A stretch of 62,424 nt of DNA from positions 1 to 62,424 of the forward strand of contig CALEMF010000057.1 in the NCBI GenBank assembly GCA_937911505.1. Direction: 5' to 3'. The position numbers and the translations under genes are program-made. Each line of letters begins with the position of its first letter. Positions within the stretch are counted from its first letter, which is position 1. A model generated the notes under the pieces. That model ran no database searches. It was given only the letters and a program-made list of their open reading frames with translations, and was not told the origin of the DNA. The DNA is from an uncultured Cytophagales bacterium. Lineage in GTDB: Bacteria > Bacteroidota > Bacteroidia > Cytophagales > Thermonemataceae. This document shows positions 39,758-49,384 of this stretch, in pieces.

Positions 39758-42463
39758 ATGAAAATAGGAATTTTTTTTGGGGGAAAATCGCGAGAAAGAG
39801 AGATCTCTTTTGCGGGAGGACGCACCGTTTTCGATAACCTTGATAAGCAGCTCTTTGAGCCTGTTCCCATCTTTGTAGATAGTTTAGGGAATTTTATTCT
39901 ACTAGAGTGGCAGTATCTTTATAAAGGAACCATCAGAGATTTTTATCCACCTCCCGCACAACTTCCTTCCTCTCACTTCCAAATTTATGTAGAGTCATTA
40001 GCCAACTTATCCAACGAAGAAATAGAGCCCCTCATAGCGCAAGTCGGTAAGCGTATCATACCAGCAGCGTTTAAATCGCTCTTCGACTTTGCCTTTTTGG
40101 CGCTTCACGGACCTTACGGTGAAGATGGTACCATACAAGGACTGCTAGCGTGGTATAATTTACCCTATTCTGGGTGCGGTTTACTCACTTCTGCCATTGG
40201 CATTAGCAAAACCAGCCAACAGGCACTATTAAAAGAACTGGGTTTTCAGCGTCCTACCTCGCAAGTGCTCTCTAAAGAAGAATGGGAAGCTACCCCCTAT
40301 AAAGGTGATCTACTTGAAGGGCTTGTGGCAAAGATAGGACTGCCGATGGTTATTAAGGCACCCCATCAAGGCTCTTCCATTGGTATTTCTATACTCACCG
40401 AAAAAGACAATCATCGCTTTATAGCGCTCGTCAATAAAGCTTTTTTTACACAAGAAGTATCTAGTAAAACTTGGCAAAAGGCTACCGAAGCAGAGAAAGT
40501 ACAACAGGTAACGCAACTCGTAGATTTACGCGAAGGCATAGGCTTACCACTGGTAGCTAAAACGGAGGAGATAGAAGAGACACTCTATCACCCTGAAGCC
40601 GTTTATACCTTTCTAGAAAAATACCTTGCTAGTAAACAAGGGCGAGTAACCTTAACGAGCCTACAAGGAGAAGAAGAGGTACTAATTGAGCGTTTCATTA
40701 TAGGGAAGGAATTCTCTTGTATTGTCATTGAAGAAGAAACAGGTGTACCTTTGGCTCTACCACCAACAGAAATTGTGAAAGTAAAAGCCCTGTATGACTA
40801 CAGAATGAAGTACCTACCTGGAATGAGCAGAAAAATAACGCCTATTGATTTACCTCCTACACAGATAGAAGCCATTCGCGAAGCCTGTAGCCGTTTGTTT
40901 AAAGCCATTCAAGGGGCTGTATATATGCGCATTGATGGGTTTGTTACACCCTATGGTGAAATTTTTCTCAATGATCCTAACACTACTTCTGGTATGTTGC
41001 CTTCTTCATTTTTCTTTCATCAGGCAGCGGAAATTGGTCTTAACCCCTCCCAGTTTCTTACGTATATTATCCGTTCTTCTCTAAAAGCCAGATTGTATGA
41101 CGGAAAAAATACCTATCAACTACAGCAACAACTCAATCACTTAGATGCGGCCTTGGCAGCTAAGCAACAAGCCCAAACGCAGAAGATCAAGGTAGCCGTC
41201 ATTATGGGTGGGTATTCTACAGAACGCCATATTTCTGTAGAGAGTGGGCGTAACATTTATGAGAAATTAGCTTCTTCCTCTAAATATACACCAATTCCTA
41301 TTTTCTTAACAGGTAACGACGACCAACATACCTTACATGAGATCCCAATCAGCATGCTCTTAAAAGATAATGCAGATGATATCAAAGAAAAAATTGATTA
41401 TTGGCAACAAGAAGAGGCAGCTACCCACGAGGTCTTACAACAGATTATCGAAGAGGCAGCTACCACTACAGATAAATATGTGACACAGGAAGTACTCTAC
41501 CAACCTAGAGAGGTGAGTTATGAAGCACTGGCAGCACGTGTAGAGGTGGTATTTATCGCGCTACACGGACGACCTGGGGAGGATGGTGCTATACAACAAA
41601 AACTTGAGGAAGTAGGGCTTCCCTACAATGGGTCAGGCATCGTGAGTTCTCAAACTACTATTAATAAGTATAAGACCAATACCCTATTGCGAAACCATGG
41701 AATTGCCGTAGCCCAACATCTACTGATCCAAAAAGAGGCTTGGCAGGCCAATCGAGCAAATGTATTACAACAAATAAGAGAAGGGTTTCAGTATCCAGTT
41801 ATTTGTAAGCCTGCTGATGATGGTTGTAGCTCTGCCGTCAAGAAAATAAGCGACGAGGCTACTCTAATGGCTTTCGCTGACTTGATTTTTAGAGACACAG
41901 CACCAATTTCTATCGCTGAACGCGATCTGCTACAATTAAAGAGTAACGAGGTATTTCCACAAAAAGACTACTTCTTGTTAGAAGATTTTATTGGTCGTGG
42001 GGAAGCCCAGCATTTCTTAGAAATTACGGGAGGGCTCTTAACACACACAGATACCTCTTCTGATATTTCACTTGAAGTCTTTGAACCTTCCGAGACGTTA
42101 GCTACAGGAGAAGTACTTTCCTTAGAAGAAAAATTTCTAGCTGGAGAGGGACAAAACATAACCCCAGCTCGTTTTGCCAAAGACCTGCTAGAAAACCAAC
42201 GTATTGCCGCGCAAGTACGTCAAACCTTAGCACAAGTCGCTAAAATACTAAACATAGAAGGTTATGCACGTATTGATGCCTTTGTAAGAATATTTGAGAC
42301 AGGAGAGGTTGAAACTATTATTATAGAAGTCAATTCCCTTCCTGGTATGACACCTGCTACCTGTATTTTCCATCAAGCAGCCCTCAATGGTTATACTCCT
42401 TATGATTTTATCGATGCAATTTTGAGCTACGCTTTGGTAAAACAGCCCCAAATACTTACTTAA
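39758..42463 (+). CDS. Tandem fusion of two D-alanine--D-alanine ligase modules
   Basis: A 901-residue protein containing two complete ATP-grasp Ddl modules. Module 1 (about 1-445): GIFFGGKSREREISF, ALHGPYGEDGTIQG, KAPHQGSSIGI, YDYRMKYLPG and LNDPNTTSGML near residue 406. Module 2 (about 476-901): VIMGGYSTERHISVESGRN, ALHGRPGEDGAIQQ, KPADDGCSSAV and EVNSLPGMTP near 857. Normal Ddl proteins are 300-370 residues. Module 1 has NDPNTTSG where the family has E-x-N-T-x-P-G, while module 2 is closer to consensus there but lacks a normal YDYxxKY. ATG 39758 matches the module start. The enzyme should make D-Ala-D-Ala for peptidoglycan, or a variant dipeptide. Confidence 0.88.
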   Translation: MKIGIFFGGKSREREISFAGGRTVFDNLDKQLFEPVPIFVDSLGNFILLEWQYLYKGTIRDFYPPPAQLPSSHFQIYVESLANLSNEEIEPLIAQVGKRIIPAAFKSLFDFAFLALHGPYGEDGTIQGLLAWYNLPYSGCGLLTSAIGISKTSQQALLKELGFQRPTSQVLSKEEWEATPYKGDLLEGLVAKIGLPMVIKAPHQGSSIGISILTEKDNHRFIALVNKAFFTQEVSSKTWQKATEAEKVQQVTQLVDLREGIGLPLVAKTEEIEETLYHPEAVYTFLEKYLASKQGRVTLTSLQGEEEVLIERFIIGKEFSCIVIEEETGVPLALPPTEIVKVKALYDYRMKYLPGMSRKITPIDLPPTQIEAIREACSRLFKAIQGAVYMRIDGFVTPYGEIFLNDPNTTSGMLPSSFFFHQAAEIGLNPSQFLTYIIRSSLKARLYDGKNTYQLQQQLNHLDAALAAKQQAQTQKIKVAVIMGGYSTERHISVESGRNIYEKLASSSKYTPIPIFLTGNDDQHTLHEIPISMLLKDNADDIKEKIDYWQQEEAATHEVLQQIIEEAATTTDKYVTQEVLYQPREVSYEALAARVEVVFIALHGRPGEDGAIQQKLEEVGLPYNGSGIVSSQTTINKYKTNTLLRNHGIAVAQHLLIQKEAWQANRANVLQQIREGFQYPVICKPADDGCSSAVKKISDEATLMAFADLIFRDTAPISIAERDLLQLKSNEVFPQKDYFLLEDFIGRGEAQHFLEITGGLLTHTDTSSDISLEVFEPSETLATGEVLSLEEKFLAGEGQNITPARFAKDLLENQRIAAQVRQTLAQVAKILNIEGYARIDAFVRIFETGEVETIIIEVNSLPGMTPATCIFHQAALNGYTPYDFIDAILSYALVKQPQILT

Positions 42464-42740
42464 TTTTCAGATAAAAAGGTATTTAAATAAAAAACAAAAT
42501 AAAGCGACTTTTTATTTCGAATATAGCACTTCATATGAGCTCTTTTCAGAGGCTTAGTGTGTATGAAGAAAATTAGCAAACAGAAAGCTAATATATTAGA
42601 TATTTTAGAAAATCTTTGATTATTACTTGATTAGCTGCGCTAACCTTTTTCTTTATCTACTTAATAGAATATTTTATTGCTTATATGCTTTTTTTTGTTC
42701 ATTTTACGGATGCAAAATGTTAATTATTTAATAATATAAA

Positions 42741-45700
42741 ATGTTTAGTATAATGAAGAACTACTTCCAAGCAGGACGCTTGTTACTGCTGCTCCTATTG
42801 TTTATAGGGACAGTTGCACAAGCGCAAAACAAACCCATTAGTGGGACAGTGAAGGACGCGCAGGGAGATCCCGTACCGGGGGCTAATGTCTACCTAAAAG
42901 ACAACCCTTCCGTAGGTACAGTAACCAATGCCAGTGGAAACTTTACCCTAGAAGCACCCAATGGTGCAGTAGTCATCGTCTCTGCCGTTGGTATGGACGA
43001 GCAAGAGTTCGTGGTAGGGGCACAATCTAATTACACGGTTGCCCTCACAGGAATTGAGCTAGAAACAGTGGTTGTGAACGCCCTCGGTTTCGAAACTGAT
43101 AAAGATAAATCAGCAATTTCTTCCTCCACTGTAGATGGAGCAGCGACGGTGCAGTCGGGTGAGACTTCCGTACTAACTGGATTAGCTGGAAAAGCCTCTG
43201 GGGTTTTGATTCAGCGCTCAACGGGTGACCCAGGCGCAGGGGCTTACATCCAAATTCGTGGACAAAGTACCATTACGGGAAGTATACAGCCACTTATTGT
43301 CCTAGATGGTGTACCCATTTACAATTCTAATGTTGGTGCGAGTCTAGCTGATAATAACCAAGTAGACGGTGTTGCACAACAGTCCCGCCTCAATGACATT
43401 AACCCAGACGACATTGAGTCTATAGAGGTATTGAAAGGAGCTTCTGCAGCAGCACTTTGGGGTACACGTGCCGCCAATGGTGTGTTAGTAATTACTACCA
43501 AGCAAGGAAAAAGAAATGGAAAAATTAATGTTAATTTCCGTTCTACCTTTTCCATAGATGAAATCAACATAAAACCAAACCTACAAAGTACGTATGGACA
43601 GGGAGTTGGCGGAGAGTATGCATTTGGTGAAATAGGTAGCTGGGGAGATAGGATTGCCAGTCGTTCAGGTGAAGCAGATGTGTTTGATACAGACGGTGCT
43701 CGCTTTGTAAGTGATAATAGCGGTGAAACCTTCTACCCTATTACCACTAAGAACTCTCAAGAAACCTTCTTAGATGAGAACCTAGATGATATTTATCAGA
43801 CAGGTTATTTTTGGGACAATTCCCTGAGTATTAGTGGTGGAAACGCAGATGGTACGTTTTTCTTAAGTTTATCCGATTTAGATCAGCAGGGTATCATCAG
43901 AAATAATTCTGACTACCGACGTACTACCTTACGTTTTAATAGCACTAAGCAGTTGAACGACGTCATCGGGTTTAAGACCTTTACTACCTATACTCGTACG
44001 ACTTCCAACCGTATTCAACAAGGTTCTAATATATCAGGGCTTAACCTTGGACTATTTAGAACCCCACCCGATTTTAATAATGAAGATTATATAGGTACTT
44101 ACTTTTCAGGGCCAAATGCCTTACCAGAGTTTGGTAGACATCGTTCTTATCGAAATCCTATAGGCGCAACTGAAACGCCTCGCTACAATAACCCGAACTT
44201 TGTAGTAAATGAAAACAGAAATACTACTACCGTAAATAGGGTAATTGCTACTGTAGAAGGAAATGCAAAACCTTTAGATTTCCTTGAATTTATTGTAAGA
44301 GCAGGGGTAGATTACTACGGAGACAGACGTCTGACATTCTTTCCGCAGTTTGATGCTTCAAATCTAGGAGGAAGTACACAAGAACAAAACCTTTCTGAGA
44401 CACAGTTCAATCTCGATGTGATGACTCGATTAAATCATCAATTTAGCGAGAACTTTGCAGGAAGTATCTTGTTAGGTTTTAACTTCAATAACCGTCGTCT
44501 CGATAACCTATCCTTCACAATCCAAGACTTTATCATTCCTTCTGCACCAGATAACTCAGCCAATGCTACTGCTGAGAATGCAGATCCCTTTGATGAAGAA
44601 TCTATTATTCGTACCAATGCCGGCTATACTAGTATTGACTTAGAGTTTTACAATCAATTATTTGTGAATTTAACCGGTCGTGCAGAGGCTGCCTCTACCT
44701 TTGGAAGCAATGCTAACAGCGTATTCTTCTATCCTGCGGCTAGTGTTGCTTGGCAATTTACACAATTAGATGCCTTACAAGATAATAGCATCTTGAGTTT
44801 CGGTAAACTAAGAGCAGGTTTTGGGATAGTAGGTATACAACCTGTACCTTATGCTACTAACACAGATTTTGTGAATGGAGCGTTTGCAGAATCTTGGGGA
44901 CCAACATTAGACGCTGGTTTTTATGGAGGTTCTTTCATACAAGATAACATAGAAGGAAATGATGAGCTAAGACCTGAGCGTAAAACAGAAGTAGAAGGTG
45001 GTTTAGACCTTCGCTTTATAGATAATCGTTTACGTGTAAGTGGTACTTATTACTATAATCAGACCGTTGATGCACTCTTTAATGTAGCTACGGCCGCCTC
45101 TACAGGTTTTACCGCGAGGTATGATAACGCCGCTACGATAGAGAACAGAGGTGTAGAACTAGATCTGGCCTATGATGTCGTTCGTACGGATAATTTTACT
45201 TGGTCATTAGAAGGTAACTGGAACCGTAATAGAAATGAAGTGACTGATTTAGCAGGCGCTGAGTCTATCTTATTGAATGGTTTTACAGGCACCTCTTCTC
45301 GTGCAGTAGAAGGACAACCTCTTGGGGTGCTATGGGGAGGACTGTATGCAAGAGATGAAGCCGGTGAACTGATCTTAGATGCGAATGGCTTCCCAACACA
45401 AGCGTTAGAAGAAGGTGTATTAGGTGATCCTAATCCTGATTGGAGAGGTGCTATTGGTACTAGGTTTACTTATAAAGGATTCTCTCTCTATGCGTTGTTT
45501 GATCACATACAAGGAGGAGATGTATGGGCTGGTACAGAAGGGGCATTAAACTTCTTCGGTACTTGGGACTATACAGCAAACCAAAGTGAAGCACCGGTTA
45601 ACTTAGTGAACGCAAGTGGTAATTTTATTCCTGCGAACACGCCCTTCCGCGGTAACATCGTTGACTTTGGTGGAGGTCCTGTAGCATTAGATGAAGCTTG

Positions 45701-46007
45701 GTATGCTGGTGGTGTAGGGGGTGGTTTTGGTTCTGTATCAGAGCCATTCATTTATGATGCTACTAACACACGCCTGAGAGAACTAACTTTGAGCTACCGA
45801 TTAGTGAGTGAAGGCTTTACAAGAGTTACCAAACTCGCTTCGTTAGAACTTTCTGTTACGGGTAGAAATTTGGTTGTATGGGCGCCTAACGTAGAAGGGT
45901 TTGATCCAGATACTAACCTAACAGGTCCTTCCAATGGTCGTGGGTTACATTACTTCCAGAACCCTAACACACGTTCTTATTTATTTACTATTAGATTAAC
46001 TTATTAA
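42741..46007 (+). CDS. SusC/RagA-type TonB-linked outer membrane receptor
   Basis: A 1088-residue receptor. After a signal peptide (cut after AQAQ) comes a CarboxypepD_reg-like domain (ISGTVKDAQGDPVPGANVYL), then the plug with GKASGVLIQRSTGDPGAG and the SusC hallmark VLKGASAAALWGTRAANGVL, then the barrel ending in FTIRLTY. It lies one base from the susD gene. SusC/D pairs import oligosaccharides or peptides; there are no degrading enzymes next to this pair, so the substrate is unknown. ATG 42741 or ATG 42753 are both possible. Upstream 277 bases are AT-rich without a clear -7 box. Confidence 0.95.
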   Translation: MFSIMKNYFQAGRLLLLLLLFIGTVAQAQNKPISGTVKDAQGDPVPGANVYLKDNPSVGTVTNASGNFTLEAPNGAVVIVSAVGMDEQEFVVGAQSNYTVALTGIELETVVVNALGFETDKDKSAISSSTVDGAATVQSGETSVLTGLAGKASGVLIQRSTGDPGAGAYIQIRGQSTITGSIQPLIVLDGVPIYNSNVGASLADNNQVDGVAQQSRLNDINPDDIESIEVLKGASAAALWGTRAANGVLVITTKQGKRNGKINVNFRSTFSIDEINIKPNLQSTYGQGVGGEYAFGEIGSWGDRIASRSGEADVFDTDGARFVSDNSGETFYPITTKNSQETFLDENLDDIYQTGYFWDNSLSISGGNADGTFFLSLSDLDQQGIIRNNSDYRRTTLRFNSTKQLNDVIGFKTFTTYTRTTSNRIQQGSNISGLNLGLFRTPPDFNNEDYIGTYFSGPNALPEFGRHRSYRNPIGATETPRYNNPNFVVNENRNTTTVNRVIATVEGNAKPLDFLEFIVRAGVDYYGDRRLTFFPQFDASNLGGSTQEQNLSETQFNLDVMTRLNHQFSENFAGSILLGFNFNNRRLDNLSFTIQDFIIPSAPDNSANATAENADPFDEESIIRTNAGYTSIDLEFYNQLFVNLTGRAEAASTFGSNANSVFFYPAASVAWQFTQLDALQDNSILSFGKLRAGFGIVGIQPVPYATNTDFVNGAFAESWGPTLDAGFYGGSFIQDNIEGNDELRPERKTEVEGGLDLRFIDNRLRVSGTYYYNQTVDALFNVATAASTGFTARYDNAATIENRGVELDLAYDVVRTDNFTWSLEGNWNRNRNEVTDLAGAESILLNGFTGTSSRAVEGQPLGVLWGGLYARDEAGELILDANGFPTQALEEGVLGDPNPDWRGAIGTRFTYKGFSLYALFDHIQGGDVWAGTEGALNFFGTWDYTANQSEAPVNLVNASGNFIPANTPFRGNIVDFGGGPVALDEAWYAGGVGGGFGSVSEPFIYDATNTRLRELTLSYRLVSEGFTRVTKLASLELSVTGRNLVVWAPNVEGFDPDTNLTGPSNGRGLHYFQNPNTRSYLFTIRLTY

Positions 46008-46008
46008 G

Positions 46009-47424
46009 ATGAGACATATCAATAAAATACTTCAATATACACTGGCAGTAGGCTTTCTAAGTGTATTTTCCTGCCAGAGTTTAGTGGACGATCTGGATGA
46101 AGATCCTAATAATCCAGATAGCGCGCCTGCTGAGCTAACATTGGCAGGAGCGATGGTAGCGGATGCCCTCGTACACGAAGGAGAGCTGGCAAGATTAGCT
46201 GGCATGTGGTCTGGCTATTTTACCGGTTCAGACAGGCAATATATTGGCCTTTGGAGGTATAATTCTACTGCTACAGATTTTGACAGTCCTTGGGGAAACT
46301 TGTACTATGGTGTAGTACAACAAACAAGAATCATTCAAGAAGAGACACAAGAGACAAATAATCAAGTACTAAGAGGGATTTCTCAAGTAATTGAAGCCCA
46401 CGCCGTCGGCACAGCTGCCTCTTTATGGGGGGATGTTCCGTACAGACAGGCTGCTAATAATGAAGAATTTCCTAATCCTGAGTACGATGACCAGTTACAG
46501 GTATTTGGCGATATGCAAGTACTACTAGATGAAGCCATTACAAACCTAGAGTCTGGTAACGGTACAGTTTCAGCTGACTCAGATATTTTCTTTGACGGTG
46601 ATGATGGTAATGTTGTTCCTGCCACTTGGGTGAGAGTCGCTTACACACTAAAAGCGAGGTACTACTTACAAGTGGGAGATTATGCTGCAGCTTATATGGC
46701 TGCACAAAATGGTATCGATACAGCCGAGGGTTCTGTTATAATGCCTCACGGTGCCTCTTACTTAGGGAACATGAATGTATATTTTTCATTCTTAGTATTT
46801 GACCGTGCAGGCTATCTCACGGCAAACAATGCTTTCGGTCCTCAACTATTACTTGATAGACAAAATAGTAAAACGGATGAAAGTGCAAGATTTAGCTACC
46901 ATTTTACAGGTTCAATTCCTGAAAGATATGACCTTAATACGGGAGCTGCCTATGCATCCGAGGCTTCTTTCCCTTTAATAACCTACGAAGAGAATCTACT
47001 TACCTTGGCGGAAGCAGGGGCACGTTCACAGAGCTTTGCTGTAGGATTAGGCCATCTGAATGAATTCAGGGCTTACATGGAAGCTGGAGGATATATTGGT
47101 GCTGAAGAAGATGACGTTACGATGGAAGAGTATCTTGAAGCAGATTTTCAGAGCGGAGGGCTGGAGAATGATGGTGATGTAACGCAAGATCAAGCGCTAC
47201 TGAGAGAGATCTTAGAAGAACGTTATCTGACATTTATTGGTCGTTTAATGGGCTTCACAGATATGAGAAGAACGATGAATGAAACAGAAGTGAGGGTAAA
47301 CGTACCCGCCAATGTTGGTTCTCAACTTCCTGAGCGTTTCATCTATCCACAGTCTGAGGTGAATGCCAATACGAGTACACCACCTCCTGTAGGTGTTTTT
47401 GAACCTACGGATGTGAATCAGTAA
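46009..47424 (+). CDS. SusD/RagB-family surface lipoprotein
   Basis: A 471-residue lipoprotein. The signal ends in the lipobox-like VFSCQS, followed by the usual DLDEDPNNPDSAPA. Helical TPR-like SusD features include YTLKARYYLQVGDYAAAY, FPLITYEENLLTLAEA and ILEERYLTFIGRLMGFTDMRR. It captures substrate for the SusC receptor one base upstream. It resembles the SusD/RagB-like group (SusD_2-type). A strong terminator follows. Confidence 0.92.
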   Translation: MRHINKILQYTLAVGFLSVFSCQSLVDDLDEDPNNPDSAPAELTLAGAMVADALVHEGELARLAGMWSGYFTGSDRQYIGLWRYNSTATDFDSPWGNLYYGVVQQTRIIQEETQETNNQVLRGISQVIEAHAVGTAASLWGDVPYRQAANNEEFPNPEYDDQLQVFGDMQVLLDEAITNLESGNGTVSADSDIFFDGDDGNVVPATWVRVAYTLKARYYLQVGDYAAAYMAAQNGIDTAEGSVIMPHGASYLGNMNVYFSFLVFDRAGYLTANNAFGPQLLLDRQNSKTDESARFSYHFTGSIPERYDLNTGAAYASEASFPLITYEENLLTLAEAGARSQSFAVGLGHLNEFRAYMEAGGYIGAEEDDVTMEEYLEADFQSGGLENDGDVTQDQALLREILEERYLTFIGRLMGFTDMRRTMNETEVRVNVPANVGSQLPERFIYPQSEVNANTSTPPPVGVFEPTDVNQ

Positions 47425-47446
47425 GCTACTCTTTCTTTTTTACATT

Positions 47447-47475
47447 TAAAAAGCAGCCCTACAAGGGCTGCTTTT
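47447..47475 (+). terminator. Strong terminator after susD
   Basis: AGCAGCCCT and AGGGCTGCT form a perfect 9-bp GC-rich stem around ACA, flanked by A and T runs. It ends the susC-susD operon. Confidence 0.93.
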
Positions 47476-47536
47476 GCATTTTAATACCCATGGAGTTGCA
47501 ACCTATCCTATAGATTATGTAACTTTGTTCGTACTT

Positions 47537-47544
47537 TACATTTG
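47537..47544 (+). promoter_or_regulatory. -7 element TACATTTG upstream of PASTA gene 1
   Basis: A perfect TAnnTTTG that ends 7 bases before the ATG at 47552. A TTTG at 47524 is too close to be a -33 box. This supports the 47552 start and predicts a nearly leaderless transcript. Confidence 0.6.
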
Positions 47545-47551
47545 TCGAATT

Positions 47552-48514
47552 ATGCAATTTTTTATTCGTACTGACTCTCCTTGGCAGACGTTCATCCACG
47601 TAGGGATTGCTCTCTGTATTGTAGCGATACTCGTTATTAGTTTCTTTTTTATTTATTTACCTTGGAGCACCAACCACGGAGAAGTAGTAGCCGTACCCAA
47701 TCTAGTGGGTGTAAGCCTTGAAGACCTAGAAGAGAAGTTGGACGCTAGAGGGCTAGAGCTAGTAGTAGAAGACTCCAGCTATTCAAAGTCATATCGGCCC
47801 TATACTGTACTAAGCCAGTATCCTGAACCAAACGAGAAAGTAAAAGTAGGTCGTAAAATCTACCTCACGGTAAGCCCTAAAGATCCCCCTATTGTGAAGA
47901 TGCCTAATCTGACAGGCATTACCTACACCATGGCGATGATGCGACTCAGAAGCTACAATCTTGAGCTAGGTAACATTAAATTTAAGCCAGATATGGCACT
48001 AGACGTGGTGCTGAGCCAGGAGGTAAATGGGAAGACAATTCAAAGTGGGCAAGCCATTCGTATGGGAACACACGTAGACTTACTGGTAGGGAATGGTGTA
48101 GGCGACGAAGAGTTTGACGTACCTGACTTAGAAGGACTCACCTTAGAAGAAGCAGAAGATGTACTAAAAGGTTATGACCTAGACTTGGGTGTAGTAAACA
48201 CTGATTATGAAAGCGAAGAACCCTTCGGAACGATCGTACGACAGAACCCTGCGGTTTATATAGAGCTGGACGACGACGAAGAATTTGATGAAGACGGACG
48301 GGTAGTAAAGAAGAAAAAGAAAGAAGATGATGACGATAAAAAGAAAAGTAATAGTAAGAAAAAGAAGAAAAAAAGACGAGATAAAAAGGCACCTAAAAAT
48401 AAAATACGTGCAGGGGAGCTAATAGATGTATGGGTTTCAGGAAATGAAGAAGAGCTAGCAGTAGAGGAAGTCGTTGAGGAAACGGATACCGCTCCAAATG
48501 TTGATGATGAATGA
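47552..48514 (+). CDS. Membrane-anchored PASTA-domain protein 1
   Basis: A 320-residue protein: a short cytoplasmic N-terminus, one membrane helix (about residues 16-42, VGIALCIVAILVISFFFIYL), then three PASTA domains facing the periplasm (VPNLVGVSLEDLEEKL; MPNLTGITYTMAMMRL; VPDLEGLTLEEAEDVL). The third is split by a very charged stretch at about 238-285 (acidic DDDEE, then KKKKK, DDDD and KKKKKKRR). ATG 47552 is chosen because a promoter sits just upstream and the longer start at 47474 reads through the susD terminator. PASTA domains bind peptidoglycan or muropeptides. No Ser/Thr kinase or PBP domain is attached. It overlaps the next PASTA gene by 4 bases. Confidence 0.85.
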   Translation: MQFFIRTDSPWQTFIHVGIALCIVAILVISFFFIYLPWSTNHGEVVAVPNLVGVSLEDLEEKLDARGLELVVEDSSYSKSYRPYTVLSQYPEPNEKVKVGRKIYLTVSPKDPPIVKMPNLTGITYTMAMMRLRSYNLELGNIKFKPDMALDVVLSQEVNGKTIQSGQAIRMGTHVDLLVGNGVGDEEFDVPDLEGLTLEEAEDVLKGYDLDLGVVNTDYESEEPFGTIVRQNPAVYIELDDDEEFDEDGRVVKKKKKEDDDDKKKSNSKKKKKKRRDKKAPKNKIRAGELIDVWVSGNEEELAVEEVVEETDTAPNVDDE

Positions 48515-49350
48515 AAATAAGGCTCCAAACAAACGCTTGGTGGCAAGTATTACTCCATGTGATTTTCATGGCGAGTATAGTGTTAGGAGGAATGGCTTTA
48601 TTTTTCTTTGTATACCTACCTACAAAGACAAACCATGGTGAAAGCCTCACCGTTCCTGATCTAAAGGGAATGACACTCTCGGAGGCGCAAGCTTACCTTG
48701 AAGAACGCGGATTACAACTTATAGTAAAAGACTCTGTATTTAAACCCAATACCCCCGCACAAGTGGTTCTAGACCAGAACCCTCCTCCTTCAGTACAAGT
48801 AAAGGAGGAAAGAAAAATTTACTTGACAATTACCCCCCAAGAAGCCCCCACTATCCCGTTGCCACGCTTGGTGGGATTAGGATTTGAAACTGCGAAAAAC
48901 AAGCTACAAAAAGAAGGCTTTCTGTTTGGTAATATCACTTACGAACCCCACTTAGAAGAAAACAATGTCCTTAAGGTTACGTATAATGGAGAAACACTTA
49001 CACAAGGTACACTACTACCACAGGGAATCAGGTTGGACTTGGTCATTGGAGGGAGCATCGAAGAATCTTTTGATGTACCTAAACTGGTTGGACTCACACA
49101 AGAAGAGGCAGAGGCCGTTATTCACGCCTCTGAGTTGGAAGTAGGCGTAATAAAATATATATTTGATCAGGAAGAACCCCTAGGCACTGTCATAAGGCAA
49201 TACCCTGTAGCACGCAAGGAAATTGTAGCGGGTAAATTACAAAATGCGCAGATCAAAGTAGGCGAACTCGTAGATCTTTGGGTAGTGGGTAATCCTGAAG
49301 CAGCACCTATCTTAGAAGAGGAGTTACCAAACGATACTTTACCCGATTAA
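48511..49350 (+). CDS. Membrane-anchored PASTA-domain protein 2
   Basis: A 279-residue paralog of the preceding gene: one N-terminal membrane helix (VIFMASIVLGGMALFFFVYL) and three PASTA domains (VPDLKGMTLSEAQAYL; LPRLVGLGFETAKNKL; VPKLVGLTQEEAEAVI). Its third domain has a short normal loop (ARKEIVAGKLQNAQIKVGEL) where protein 1 carries the charged insertion. The start overlaps the previous stop (ATGA), implying coupled translation and likely joint function at the cell wall, possibly as a hetero-oligomer. No catalytic domain. Confidence 0.85.
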   Translation: MKIRLQTNAWWQVLLHVIFMASIVLGGMALFFFVYLPTKTNHGESLTVPDLKGMTLSEAQAYLEERGLQLIVKDSVFKPNTPAQVVLDQNPPPSVQVKEERKIYLTITPQEAPTIPLPRLVGLGFETAKNKLQKEGFLFGNITYEPHLEENNVLKVTYNGETLTQGTLLPQGIRLDLVIGGSIEESFDVPKLVGLTQEEAEAVIHASELEVGVIKYIFDQEEPLGTVIRQYPVARKEIVAGKLQNAQIKVGELVDLWVVGNPEAAPILEEELPNDTLPD

Positions 49351-49384
49351 ATAATAATCTATCTAACCGCTATAATACTATAAT

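Noticed and set aside
42529..42568. CTTCATA...TATGAAG inverted repeat upstream of susC, considered as a regulatory RNA or terminator.
   Set aside because: Only 7 AT-rich base pairs around a 26-base loop, with no U-run; likely chance.
48256..48546. Antisense ORFs rich in Ser/Phe over the end of PASTA gene 1.
   Set aside because: They are mirror images of the Lys/Asp low-complexity stretch and have no independent support.
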